Notes: a model not told the origin generated them from the letters alone. A DNA stretch of 64,000 nt from Arenibacter sp. ARW7G5Y1 (GCF_003201775.1 NZ_QJJZ01000001.1:1-64000); one strand, 5' to 3'. Positions 52,675 to 61,583 are shown, numbered from the stretch's first letter. Numbers and translations are program-made.

Positions 52675-53880
52675 ATGAAAAAAGTAATTATTGGTTTACT
52701 TTGTTTAATGTTCTTTCAGATTATAGTATCCCAAAACAAAGGTACTGGCTTAATTCCCTTGACCCCTGAGGAAATGTTAAAAATCCAGGAGGTCCACAGT
52801 GAATTTATTGGAGCAGGGGATTTGTTATACGACAAATTATCAAGTTCCTACGGGGACGAGAATCAAGAACGTTTTGACTTGCGTTCGGTAAACGGAATAT
52901 CCGAAGTTAAAGATCAATTCGAATGTGGGTCTTGCTGGGCTTTTTCCACCTTGGCAGCGATGGAATCGAGCAACCTGCTAATTAATCAAAAACAAATAGA
53001 TCTAAGTGAACAGCAATTGGTCAATTGCATAGGACAAAGCAAAGGTTGTAATGGAGGTTACCCTGAAATGGCATTACAAGAGCTACTAAAAAGTGATAAG
53101 GGAGTAGTAAGTGAAAAGGAAATACCTTACCAAAATAAAAAAGGGTATTGTGCCATTGCCCAAAATTCACCTGTAAAAGTTTCCAATTGGGGACAATTGG
53201 ATGATAATGCCTCCATAACTGAAATTAAGAGGGCTATTGTAAAACACGGCGCCGTCATAGCTGCTTTAAACGCCAGTAGTACCGCTTTTCAGTCTTACAA
53301 TAGTAAATCTGGAATATTACAGGATAAAAATACAGGAAAGGTGAGTCATGCCGTGGTCCTGGCGGGCTGGGACGATACCAAACAAGCTTGGCTCATAAAA
53401 AACTCTTGGGGAATAAAATGGGGGCAAGAGGGCTATGGCTGGGTAAAATATGGTAAACAGGACCTTAAACGTTTTTCATGGGTAGATGTTACACGGTTGG
53501 ATGATAGTTATCAGTTGCCACAATTTACGGAAGCTGATAAGTATACATTAAATATATCAAGTGTGTTGGGATCAATCCAAGATTATCAAATCCTTGGCTT
53601 ATTTATAGATAGCGGTAAAAAAGTTTATAGATATGGCATGAACAAAAAAAATGTCAAGTACAATAATAAGGTGAAATTAACTCCAGGAGCACACAAAATT
53701 GTGGTTGTTACCTATTCGAAAGTTTCCAAGGATGGTAAAAAATCTACGATTTTGGGTGAAAGTGTGGCCAAAACAGTTGTGATGAACGCAGATAAATCGT
53801 TTAAATTATCGTACAAGAAACGTATAAAAAATCCAAATGTCTTTTTAATTGAATTGGAGGAGGTAAAAGTAAAGCGGTAA
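52675..53880 (+). CDS. Secreted papain-like cysteine protease (C1A) with C-terminal domain
   Basis: The 401-residue protein has a signal peptide (MKKVIIGLLCLMFFQIIVSQ). There is a short pro-like region and then a full C1A domain (about 65-275): oxyanion Gln81, catalytic Cys87 (CGSCWAF), GCNGGYP, His225 (VSHAVVLAGW) and Asn243 (IKNSWGIKWG). It has an extra C-terminal domain of about 120 residues (281-401), beta-rich and basic, without a recognised family. The pro-peptide is much shorter than in eukaryotic cathepsins. Regulation is therefore likely by the I42 inhibitor encoded next door. Confidence 0.92.
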   Translation: MKKVIIGLLCLMFFQIIVSQNKGTGLIPLTPEEMLKIQEVHSEFIGAGDLLYDKLSSSYGDENQERFDLRSVNGISEVKDQFECGSCWAFSTLAAMESSNLLINQKQIDLSEQQLVNCIGQSKGCNGGYPEMALQELLKSDKGVVSEKEIPYQNKKGYCAIAQNSPVKVSNWGQLDDNASITEIKRAIVKHGAVIAALNASSTAFQSYNSKSGILQDKNTGKVSHAVVLAGWDDTKQAWLIKNSWGIKWGQEGYGWVKYGKQDLKRFSWVDVTRLDDSYQLPQFTEADKYTLNISSVLGSIQDYQILGLFIDSGKKVYRYGMNKKNVKYNNKVKLTPGAHKIVVVTYSKVSKDGKKSTILGESVAKTVVMNADKSFKLSYKKRIKNPNVFLIELEEVKVKR

Positions 53881-53957
53881 GGGATTCTTATAAGAAGCCA
53901 TTGGATTAGCGCAACTTTTCCTTCCAAACTAAGAATAACCAACTAATAACCAGTTAA

Positions 53958-55967
53958 GTGACCAGACAAGAGTTTCATAATAGATATAAATACAATAACA
54001 AAGACCATAAAATTGGTGGCGGCGCTTTTGGTACGGTGTATAAGGCGTATGATTGCACTTTGGATAGGGAGGTGGCCATAAAGGTACAGGAGATACAGGA
54101 AATTGAGGGCAAAGAGTTTTCCCTTCAGTTGGAGTACGACGCTATAAAGGCATTGGAAGATCATCCAAATATTGCCAATTATGAAAGTGTATATAGGTAT
54201 GCGGACGGTCCGGGCCTTTATGATTATGCCATTATGCAGTTTTATCCCTTGGGGAACCTTTCATCTTATCTGAAAAACAATACTATTGGCAATGGGGAAA
54301 GGAATAAAATTTTGGTTCAGATTTTACAAGGTATAGCCTACCTACATCATAATAGAGTGGTACATAGGGATATTAAACCTGGGAATATTTTGGTAGTGAA
54401 CCGGCCCGGGGTAGGAATAATTCCCAAAATAACTGATTTTGGACTGAGCAAGTTAGCGGAAATCCAGAATGATTATTCACAATTTCAAAATAGTTTTGCA
54501 GGAGGTACTGTGGAGTATAGCTCCCCTGAGCAACTTAAGGGACTTTCCCTAAAATTCAATACGGATTTATGGAGTTTTGGCATTATCATATTTGAGATTT
54601 TTACAGGAAGAACTCTTTTTGATGTAGACGGATATGGTGCTGGCAGTGCAGGGAAGCAGGGTGAAATTATGCAACAAATATTTAAGAAAGACTTACGTGA
54701 CGATATGAAATTGCTTCCGCAAGATTGGCAACCTATTGCCATGCTTTGCTTGGAAAGGGATCCGGAAAAAAGACCTTCTACGGGTAGGGAACTGTTGAAA
54801 AAATTGCCGAAAGAATTCTATAAGCTGGAGGAAGATTCCTTTCTAAGGGCAGAAAGCGCATTAAAATCCAGTAGGCAGGAATTATATGGCCATATGGATG
54901 ATTGTAATGAGGTTACCACAATTTTAAAAAATGAGGTGGCGATTGATGATAAGCCAACGGTAGTTAACCTCAATAATCAAGAAGTATCAGATAAACCCAT
55001 ACAGGAAAGTCCAAAGCCCATTGGGAAAACTAGATCCAAGATCAATAAACCAATAGTTATTGCTGCTATTGCTTTAGTTTGTATTGGTTTATCGGCATTC
55101 CTAATTTTCAAGTTTTTAGGGGGTAGTCATGTACCTAAATTTTCTGCAATGGTACAATTGGAGGGTAAGACAGGTTATATTGATTCCCAAGGAAACTCAA
55201 TTTTGGAGCCAACTTACAAAGGTGGGTTAAATTTTAAGGAAGGTGTGGCCCCTGTTAATACCGAAAATGGATGGAATTATATTGACATTGACGGAAATTT
55301 GACGATAAAAGGCGATTTTGATCTGGCTACTCCGTTCTCCGATGGTTTTGCTTTGGTGAAAAATAACGAAGGGTGGTTCTTTATAAATAAAGACGGTGAA
55401 AATGCCTTTAATCAATTTTATAAAGGTGCTAAGTTATTTGGCGACGGTCTTGCTCCCATTAGAACAAGTGAAGGATGGAGTTTTATAGATAAAGATGGAA
55501 ACATTGCTTTTTCTGGTATATATGACGATGTAAATTCTTTTTCGAATGGTTTGGCAGGGGTTAAAAAACAGGGAAAATGGGGCTTTATCGATATAACTGG
55601 AGAACAAGTGATTAATTTTAATTACTTAGGAGTAGAAAATTATTCTGAAGGATTGTTTGGGGTATTAATTGGTGAGAATAAATGGCAATTTATGGACAAG
55701 TTTGAAAATGTAGCCTTTGATGATTTTTTTGACCAAGTGGAAATATTCTCTGAGGGTTGGGCAGCGGTAAAAAAAGGTAATAAATGGGGGTTTATTGACA
55801 AAAACGGAAAATTGAAAATCGATTTTAAATATGAAAATACAGGGAATTTTATTAATGGGATTGCACCGGTAAAATTAAACTCCAAATGGATTTATATAGA
55901 TAAAAACAATAAGCAAATCATAGAACAAAGTTATGACCGAGTAGAAGATTTTGAACTCGTTAATTGA
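53958..55967 (+). CDS. Transmembrane Ser/Thr protein kinase with periplasmic WG repeats
   Basis: It starts with GTG at 53958. The 669 residues comprise a Hanks-type kinase (about 12-275), a juxtamembrane linker with threonines, one transmembrane helix (about 362-385) and a periplasmic array of about eight WG (KWG-x-F-I-D) repeats. Kinase motifs are Gly loop GGGAFGTVY, Lys42, HRDIKPGN with Asp138, DFG at 160-162 and SSPEQL. The repeats include KTGYIDSQGNSILEP, KQGKWGFIDITGEQV and KKGNKWGFIDKNGKL, which likely sense a ligand or the envelope. The kinase is complete. The PP2C and FHA proteins of the same operon are the expected eraser and readers. Confidence 0.93.
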   Translation: MTRQEFHNRYKYNNKDHKIGGGAFGTVYKAYDCTLDREVAIKVQEIQEIEGKEFSLQLEYDAIKALEDHPNIANYESVYRYADGPGLYDYAIMQFYPLGNLSSYLKNNTIGNGERNKILVQILQGIAYLHHNRVVHRDIKPGNILVVNRPGVGIIPKITDFGLSKLAEIQNDYSQFQNSFAGGTVEYSSPEQLKGLSLKFNTDLWSFGIIIFEIFTGRTLFDVDGYGAGSAGKQGEIMQQIFKKDLRDDMKLLPQDWQPIAMLCLERDPEKRPSTGRELLKKLPKEFYKLEEDSFLRAESALKSSRQELYGHMDDCNEVTTILKNEVAIDDKPTVVNLNNQEVSDKPIQESPKPIGKTRSKINKPIVIAAIALVCIGLSAFLIFKFLGGSHVPKFSAMVQLEGKTGYIDSQGNSILEPTYKGGLNFKEGVAPVNTENGWNYIDIDGNLTIKGDFDLATPFSDGFALVKNNEGWFFINKDGENAFNQFYKGAKLFGDGLAPIRTSEGWSFIDKDGNIAFSGIYDDVNSFSNGLAGVKKQGKWGFIDITGEQVINFNYLGVENYSEGLFGVLIGENKWQFMDKFENVAFDDFFDQVEIFSEGWAAVKKGNKWGFIDKNGKLKIDFKYENTGNFINGIAPVKLNSKWIYIDKNNKQIIEQSYDRVEDFELVN

Positions 55968-56031
55968 ATTGAAAAAATTATTGCATTATAAATTAAAACA
56001 CCAAATGAAAATGAAAATACAAACTTTAAAA

Positions 56032-56889
56032 ATGAAGAACACCATACTTTTTCTTATTGTCATATTGAGTATTTCGTCAGGGATATCCCAAAATTCCAAA
56101 AATAAGAAAACAACCATTGGTCTTACAACTTTTGAGGCCTTGGACGAAAAAAATTACAGGGAAGCGGAATTGCTGACAGAAACGGTCAAGGAGCTTTTTG
56201 TAGAATCCAAAAGGTATATCCCATTGGATAGGACCACCTATGCCGAAACGGCCAAGTATAAGGAAATAGAGGTACAAAAGAATGTTAGTTTTATAAATGG
56301 GGTAGTAGCCAAACAAGGACTTCAAAAGGGAGCAAAGTACTTAATTGGGGGTAAATTAACGGCTGTTGAATATGCGGATATGAAAAACGGTATCGATTGT
56401 AAACTTAGTTTTAGTATAAATATATCCAGTGTGGAGACAGGCGAGTTAATGGCTTCAGAAACATTTACTCCGGGACCTATATCAATTTCAGCAGATGGTA
56501 TTGACGAAATTAGCGCTATGTCGACTCAAATAAACCTGTTAAGAAATAAAATAGGGAACTTCATTATTGCCAACACGCCCTTTTCAGTAGAGATAATTCA
56601 ATTGGAAAAAACGAAGAAAGGGGCCAATATTCTTATTAACGTAGGGGTGGATGAAGGTGTTGAAAAAGGAAACAGGTTTGCAATTTATAAGGTTTCCAGT
56701 ATTGCTGGGCTTACCCGTAAACAAGAAATCATTAAGTTTTCCATAGACGAAGTCCAGGGGGGTATTTCAGTTGGTGGCATCAAAAAGAATATGGTAGATG
56801 AGTTGGATCAATTGATTAATGATCCAAATGTGGAGCTTAGTTGTGAAGAAATAGAATGCAAAATATGTTTTAATAAATTTAAAATATAA
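56032..56889 (+). CDS. CsgG/FlgT-like secreted protein
   Basis: I start at the ATG at 56032, which directly opens a signal peptide (MKNTILFLIVILSISSGISQ); ATGs at 56005 and 56011 are also possible. The mature part has a CsgG-like alpha/beta domain (TIGLTTFEALDEKNYREAEL, RYIPLDRTTYAE, GAKYLIGGKLTAVEYAD), then a FlgT-C-like beta domain (INVGVDEGVEKGNRFAIYKV) and a cysteine-bearing end (CEEIECKIC). There is no lipobox. Such proteins form periplasmic or outer-membrane assemblies. The last codon overlaps the next ATG by one base. Confidence 0.65.
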   Translation: MKNTILFLIVILSISSGISQNSKNKKTTIGLTTFEALDEKNYREAELLTETVKELFVESKRYIPLDRTTYAETAKYKEIEVQKNVSFINGVVAKQGLQKGAKYLIGGKLTAVEYADMKNGIDCKLSFSINISSVETGELMASETFTPGPISISADGIDEISAMSTQINLLRNKIGNFIIANTPFSVEIIQLEKTKKGANILINVGVDEGVEKGNRFAIYKVSSIAGLTRKQEIIKFSIDEVQGGISVGGIKKNMVDELDQLINDPNVELSCEEIECKICFNKFKI

Positions 56890-57776
56890 TGAAGAACAAA
56901 TTTACCATTATAGCATTATTAGTTGTTCTTGTTGTACAAGCACAAAAATCCAATGAGCGATTGGTTCTGCCAAGTATTATGATTATGCCTGGGGAGAAGG
57001 CCTATAAGAATATTATAGATAATAAAATACCATTTAATTTAAAGGCAGGAATGGCTACCGTTAATGATGCTTTTAAAAATTTCGGTTTTGACACTAGGGA
57101 TTTTGAAGCGGCATTCAACAAACTCATGCGAGATGGCAAGTTGGACGATTGCAGTCAGTGCGACCTAACAGAAATGTTATTTGAAGATGCGGTTGCTGAT
57201 GTATTGGTAGAATTGGAGTTTGAATACGTAACAACAGCACACGGAAATAAAGTAACAGTGATCGTGGAAGCAATTCACTTCTCTTCTGCAACATCCTGGG
57301 CCAGTGAAGTATGTGAGTCAAATTATTTTAACACGACCGATATTACAGCCCTGACAAAGTCGGCCATTAATCAAATAGCTTATGAAGATAAGAAGGGGAA
57401 TGATGTTTCGTATATAGAACATTTTATGCAGGAAATAGTGGATTATTTGGAAAAGTGCAGTGAGAACGGGGCTATTGCCGATATCAGATTTACTATAAGT
57501 GGAGATTCGGATTGCAATATGGACTGCAAATTACCGCAGGCCGACAATACTAGGTTAAAGTACGTCTTGGAAGATTGGATAGAGGAAACATCCAAGGATG
57601 GGTACTACAAGATTAAGAGCCAAAGTGAAAACCAACTAATTGTAGAGGAATACCGCTATGAGTGTAATTCAAGAACAAGTAAGATAGAAAGAAAACTTTC
57701 CAGATTTTTGGATGAATTGGAATTGGATTTTAAGGTAAAAACAAGTAGGGCCACACTTTATGTGGAACTGTACTAA
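56889..57776 (+). CDS. DUF6175-like secreted protein
   Basis: The 295-residue protein has a signal peptide (MKNKFTIIALLVVLVVQAQ). The opening VLPSIMIMPGEKAYKNI, FDTRDFEAAFNKLMRDGKLD, the VADVLVELEFEYV strand and VIVEAIHFSSATSWAS follow the layout I associate with DUF6175 of Bacteroidota, also a CsgG-like/LpoB-like fold. The C-terminal third is a separate domain with a cysteine-rich turn (DSDCNMDCKLP). It overlaps the upstream gene by one base and probably works with it in the periplasm. Confidence 0.55.
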   Translation: MKNKFTIIALLVVLVVQAQKSNERLVLPSIMIMPGEKAYKNIIDNKIPFNLKAGMATVNDAFKNFGFDTRDFEAAFNKLMRDGKLDDCSQCDLTEMLFEDAVADVLVELEFEYVTTAHGNKVTVIVEAIHFSSATSWASEVCESNYFNTTDITALTKSAINQIAYEDKKGNDVSYIEHFMQEIVDYLEKCSENGAIADIRFTISGDSDCNMDCKLPQADNTRLKYVLEDWIEETSKDGYYKIKSQSENQLIVEEYRYECNSRTSKIERKLSRFLDELELDFKVKTSRATLYVELY

Positions 57777-57780
57777 ATAA

Positions 57781-58734
57781 ATGGATATGAAGAAATTTAT
57801 CGTTTTGGCATTATGCTTATTGGGGCCAACAATATACGCCCAAAATGACGATTTGGGCCAAATTAAACTGGCTGTCGTAACCCCTGACTTTCTACTGGAG
57901 GACTTAACCTTAAGTCATGTTTCCAAAATTCGGACCAAGATTCAAAGTATGGTCTCCAATTATGGGATGTCCGGGACCGACTATATTAACGACTTTGTAA
58001 TTTATCCCAAGTTTGAAATTTATGAGCAGGATATCATTCCCGGAACGTACGGGGATATCCATTCCATGGAGGCAGAACTAACCCTTTTGGTGGTCGATGC
58101 AAAAACAAAGAGCTTATTGGCAGCAGCTTTTCCAATAAAACTTAAGGGAGAATCTAGAAGAAGTAGGGATGATGCCATTACAAAAAGTATAGGCCGTATT
58201 AAAACTAGTGGACAGGATATTGAAAAATTTATGGATGTTATAAAACAAAAAATTATGGATTACTACCAGTCCAATTGTAATAGAATATATAATGAGGCCA
58301 ATGCTAAGCTGAACAATGGTTTGGTTGCAGATGCCATTAATTTATTATTGACCGTTCCCAACAGCCTATCAGGTGAATGCTATGATAGGATACAGTCTAA
58401 GCTTGTTGAGGCTTATATAGCTTATAGTAACTTTAAATGTAAATCATTGATAACGGAGGCCAAGACTGCCATTGGTAAAAATGAGTTGGATTATGCCAGA
58501 GGATTATTGGCACAAATAAGTCAAAATTCAAGCTGCTATTCCGAAGCGCAAAGCTTGATGAAAGGAATGGATACGAATAAAAACAGTGAAAATTCCAAGG
58601 AAAAGAACCAAGATGCCGAAGTTAAATTAGAGAAACGAAAAGAAACGGTACTTAAAAAGGCACAAAGGGAGGTGGCCCAAAAAGATGATAAGGCACAGCT
58701 TTGTGATTTGGGTATTGGAGTTGATTGTAATTGA
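57781..58734 (+). CDS. Secreted protein with helical-repeat region, unknown family
   Basis: The 317-residue protein has a signal peptide (MKKFIVLALCLLGPTIYAQ after an initial MD). The N-terminal half (about 25-155) is alpha/beta, with the same pattern as CsgG-like domains (IKLAVVTPDFLLEDLTLSHV, ELTLLVVDAKT). The second half is helical with repeated C-x(6-8)-A-K/A-x units (CNRIYNEANAKLN, CKSLITEAKTAIGKNELDYA) resembling TPR units, then a charged coiled-coil tail. It is the last gene of the kinase operon, followed at once by a terminator. Confidence 0.6.
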   Translation: MDMKKFIVLALCLLGPTIYAQNDDLGQIKLAVVTPDFLLEDLTLSHVSKIRTKIQSMVSNYGMSGTDYINDFVIYPKFEIYEQDIIPGTYGDIHSMEAELTLLVVDAKTKSLLAAAFPIKLKGESRRSRDDAITKSIGRIKTSGQDIEKFMDVIKQKIMDYYQSNCNRIYNEANAKLNNGLVADAINLLLTVPNSLSGECYDRIQSKLVEAYIAYSNFKCKSLITEAKTAIGKNELDYARGLLAQISQNSSCYSEAQSLMKGMDTNKNSENSKEKNQDAEVKLEKRKETVLKKAQREVAQKDDKAQLCDLGIGVDCN

Positions 58735-58753
58735 AGGATTATCCTATTTCATA

Positions 58754-58780
58754 AAAAAAGAGCCTCTTGGGCTTTTTTTT
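58754..58780 (+). terminator. Intrinsic terminator of the kinase/phosphatase operon
   Basis: AAAAAAGAGCC, loop TCTTG, GGCTTTTTTTT gives an 11-base stem with one G-T pair and a run of eight T. It is symmetrical and can also serve the convergent small gene at 58868-59137. Confidence 0.85.
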
Positions 58781-58867
58781 AGACATCAAAGGTTAGGTTT
58801 TATAAACTAATTAAAGTCGGTTAAGCGCCTTCGAACTACTTGTCCGCCAGACAGGCCCAGTGGTAGT

Positions 58868-59137
58868 TTATGGCTTTGTAAATAAATATACTAGAGTGCT
58901 TATATAGGCTATTAATAGAAAAATTAGCGTAAAAAACAGTAGTTGAAATTTGATTTTTTTCGATTGGATTTCTTCTTGGGAAAGTAATTTGGAAAAATTG
59001 GAAAAATCCCTTAAATGGTTTCCTCTGTACCAATATACATGATATCCGTTTTTATGCAATATTCTTTTCATGGTATACACCAAAATGACTATAAGTGCAC
59101 CAACGATAATTAAAAGTTCAATAGGAAGGATCTTCAT
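58868..59137 (-). CDS. Small two-helix membrane protein
   Basis: The 89-residue minus-strand frame has two hydrophobic helices (about 5-24 and 66-85) around a polar centre with GYHVYWYRGNHLRDFSNFSK. The protein-like composition and its fit between two plus-strand units with the shared bidirectional terminator make it a plausible gene. The family is not recognised. A frame shifted against it (58836-59033) is a shadow. Confidence 0.55.
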   Translation of the reverse strand: MKILPIELLIIVGALIVILVYTMKRILHKNGYHVYWYRGNHLRDFSNFSKLLSQEEIQSKKIKFQLLFFTLIFLLIAYISTLVYLFTKP

Positions 59138-59229
59138 GCTTCTGTATTACATTCAGGGTTCGTGAATGTTTATATATACTAAAATAGCCATTTCAAATAT
59201 AATTAAATATGTAATTGGTTTTAAGGACA

Positions 59230-59237
59230 TAATTTTG
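59230..59237 (+). promoter_or_regulatory. Putative -7 box of the Sel1-repeat/nucleotidyltransferase operon
   Basis: TAATTTTG matches TAnnTTTG exactly, 32 bases before the ATG at 59270, predicting a leader of about 25 bases. Confidence 0.5.
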
Positions 59238-59269
59238 ATGAATAATCAATGAAATAAAACCTCAAAATT

Positions 59270-59980
59270 ATGAGAACAGTATTAATTACGATTATAATAA
59301 TAATGATTACCATGAACAGTATTTCAGCAAGAAAAGGTGTTTTTGGAAAAATGGAATCAATTAAAGAAATTCAGGAATTAGATGTGTCTGGCCCAAAGGG
59401 AGAAGATCTCTATTTGGCCTACAGAACTTCTAGTAGTTTCTTTATAGCTGGTCTTTATTTTAAAGACCATGGCTATGTTCTTGGTATAAGAGGCCAGTAT
59501 AATTCATATTACCCTTTAGATGCTAGACGTATTGCACAACTTCAAGAAGCAGGGCAGTTACCAGACCCAATGCCGGAGTATGATATTCCTTGGAAAGAAT
59601 ATCTTTTTGGGTACTCGGGTTGGTTAATTTTGCCGTTGCTTTTTTGGAGATTGTTGCTTTTTTTTAAAAACATGGGGGACGATACTACGGAAAGGAAAAA
59701 ATTAAATGATATTCCGGAATGGAATTATAATATGGGACTAAAGAACTATAACCCTAAAAAAGGACGGCCAGATTATAAAAGTGCTTTTAAATTATTTAAA
59801 AAGGCTGCCGAGCAAGGTCATATAGAAGCATTATATAACACTGGGATAATGTTGTGCAAAGGTCAGGGAATAGAACAAGACCTGGATCTTGGTTATAAAT
59901 ATCTTACCATGGCTGAACAAAAAGGCCATAAGGAATCGGCTATTGTAATAAAAAAACATCAAGAATTGAATCAAAAATAA
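59270..59980 (+). CDS. Sel1-repeat membrane protein
   Basis: The 236-residue protein has a hydrophobic N-terminal signal (about 3-20) and a second transmembrane helix near 113-131 (LFGYSGWLILPLLFWRLLLF). Two Sel1-like repeats follow (SAFKLFKKAAEQGHIEALYN, DLGYKYLTMAEQKGHKESAI, about 165-228), which should face the cytoplasm if the N-terminus is cleaved. Sel1 repeats mediate protein interactions. It is four bases upstream of the nucleotidyltransferase gene and probably co-transcribed. Confidence 0.75.
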   Translation: MRTVLITIIIIMITMNSISARKGVFGKMESIKEIQELDVSGPKGEDLYLAYRTSSSFFIAGLYFKDHGYVLGIRGQYNSYYPLDARRIAQLQEAGQLPDPMPEYDIPWKEYLFGYSGWLILPLLFWRLLLFFKNMGDDTTERKKLNDIPEWNYNMGLKNYNPKKGRPDYKSAFKLFKKAAEQGHIEALYNTGIMLCKGQGIEQDLDLGYKYLTMAEQKGHKESAIVIKKHQELNQK

Positions 59981-59984
59981 AGTA

Positions 59985-61361
59985 ATGAAAATAGAGTTAA
60001 AGAAGATAATCCCAAATTATGAGGCATTCCTTCCTCTTTTGCAACTTATAGAACAAAATAATGGTAAGGCAATGCTTATAGGGGGAGCTGTGATAGATGG
60101 TATTAATAAAATCGAAATTAAGGATGTTGATATTGAGGTATATGGCCTTGGCTATGAAGAAATCTGTAAGCTCCTAGAACAGCTAAATTTGCCTTCAAAT
60201 GTAGTTGGCAAGGCTTTTGGCGTTTTAAAAACAGTGATTCAGGATATAGAAATAGACTTGTCCGTTCCCAGACGTGAAAATAAGATAGGTATAGGGCATA
60301 AGGGTTTTGCGGTAGAATTAGACGCTAGTATGACCCCAAAAGAAGCAGGAAAACGTAGAGATCTTACTATAAATAGTATGTATTTAAATATGCATACCGA
60401 GGAATTGGTAGATCCCTTTAATGGTTTACGGGACTTGCAAAACGGAATACTTAGGGCGACAGATGAAAAAACGTTTATAGAGGATCCATTACGCGTATTG
60501 AGAATAATGCAACTATTACCTAGAAAAGGCACTATAGTTGAAAAAGAGACAATAATATTGTGCCAGAAAATGGTAGAGGAGTTTTGTGAACTTCCAGCAG
60601 AACGCGTATTTGCCGAATGGGAAAAATTATTATTGAAAGCGGATAAACCTTCAATGGGATTGCTATTTATGAGGGATTGTGGCTGGCTAAAACACTTCCC
60701 AGAGCTCAATGATTTAATAGGGAGTCCTCAAAATCCAATTTGGCATCCAGAGGGAGATGTATGGGTACATACTTGTATGGTAATAGATCAGGCAGCTAAA
60801 CTAAGGAATCAATTACCCAATAATGATTGGCGCCTAGCTTATATGTTCGGGGCATTGTTGCATGATGTTGGAAAACCATCTACCACTACTCCAGACTTAA
60901 AAGCACATGGGCATGATGCTGCAGGTGTTCCAATTGCTGAGAATTTTATGAAGCGCATGACAAGTAATAAAAGTTTAATTGAAAAAGTAATCACTATTGT
61001 TGGTCTTCATATGAGGCCTGGGCAATTATTCAATTCTGGGGCTAAAGAACCGGCTTGGAAAAGATTACATAACAAATGTAGGCTTGATGTTTTAGGATGG
61101 CAGAGCAAGGCAGATTCTGCGGGAAGAACAGGTAGAAATGTCTTAAATGATAGGCATGAAACTTCTGAGATGTGTTTTGAGCTATTTCAGAAATTTGGTG
61201 AAAAGGAAATTACACCTTTAGTTCAAGGAAAAGATTTAATTGTTCTAGGGTTAAAACCTTCCAAAGAATTTGGAATAATTTTAGCGAAATGCTATGAACT
61301 ACAGCTTGAGGGGGAGAAAAAAGAAGCGATACTTTTAAAAATAGAGAATAACACGATTTAA
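59985..61361 (+). CDS. CCA-adding-enzyme-like nucleotidyltransferase with HD domain
   Basis: The 458-residue protein has a Pol-beta head (about 28-150) with IGGAVIDG, DVDIEVYG and IDLSVPRRENK, then RRDLTINSMYLN and the EDPLRVLRIMQL motif of class II tRNA nucleotidyltransferases. An HD hydrolase domain (about 250-360) follows, with HDVGKP and GLHMRPGQ. The first motif has Ile where G-G-x-V-R-D usually has Arg, and the DVD is spaced a little differently. It could be the tRNA CCA enzyme or an accessory homologue that repairs or modifies RNA ends. Coupling with a Sel1 protein is unusual for the housekeeping gene. Confidence 0.8.
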   Translation: MKIELKKIIPNYEAFLPLLQLIEQNNGKAMLIGGAVIDGINKIEIKDVDIEVYGLGYEEICKLLEQLNLPSNVVGKAFGVLKTVIQDIEIDLSVPRRENKIGIGHKGFAVELDASMTPKEAGKRRDLTINSMYLNMHTEELVDPFNGLRDLQNGILRATDEKTFIEDPLRVLRIMQLLPRKGTIVEKETIILCQKMVEEFCELPAERVFAEWEKLLLKADKPSMGLLFMRDCGWLKHFPELNDLIGSPQNPIWHPEGDVWVHTCMVIDQAAKLRNQLPNNDWRLAYMFGALLHDVGKPSTTTPDLKAHGHDAAGVPIAENFMKRMTSNKSLIEKVITIVGLHMRPGQLFNSGAKEPAWKRLHNKCRLDVLGWQSKADSAGRTGRNVLNDRHETSEMCFELFQKFGEKEITPLVQGKDLIVLGLKPSKEFGIILAKCYELQLEGEKKEAILLKIENNTI

Positions 61362-61445
61362 TTTGCAGGAAAAATTCTAGATTAACGGATAAAAAAGTTA
61401 TTTACCACATTAGAACAACCACCTCCACTTTTATTGAATACTAAA

Positions 61446-61477
61446 AAGAAAGAGTCCACCAATTTGGGCTCTTTTTT
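61446..61477 (+). terminator. Intrinsic terminator after the nucleotidyltransferase gene
   Basis: AAGAAAGAGTCC and GGGCTCTTTTTT pair over 12 bases with two G-T wobbles around an 8-base loop; the run of T on the plus strand supports termination about 85 bases after the stop codon. Confidence 0.8.
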
Positions 61478-61538
61478 GTTTCCTATATTAAATACTAGGT
61501 TTCATACACTAAATAAAGTCCTGGTTATACGTTGAAAT

Positions 61539-61546
61539 TATATTTG
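61539..61546 (+). promoter_or_regulatory. Putative -7 box of the coiled-coil lipoprotein gene
   Basis: TATATTTG matches the TAnnTTTG consensus and lies 37 bases before the ATG at 61584. Confidence 0.5.
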
Positions 61547-61583
61547 TTTCAAGAAATTAGAACAACAACCTAAACTTGAAACC

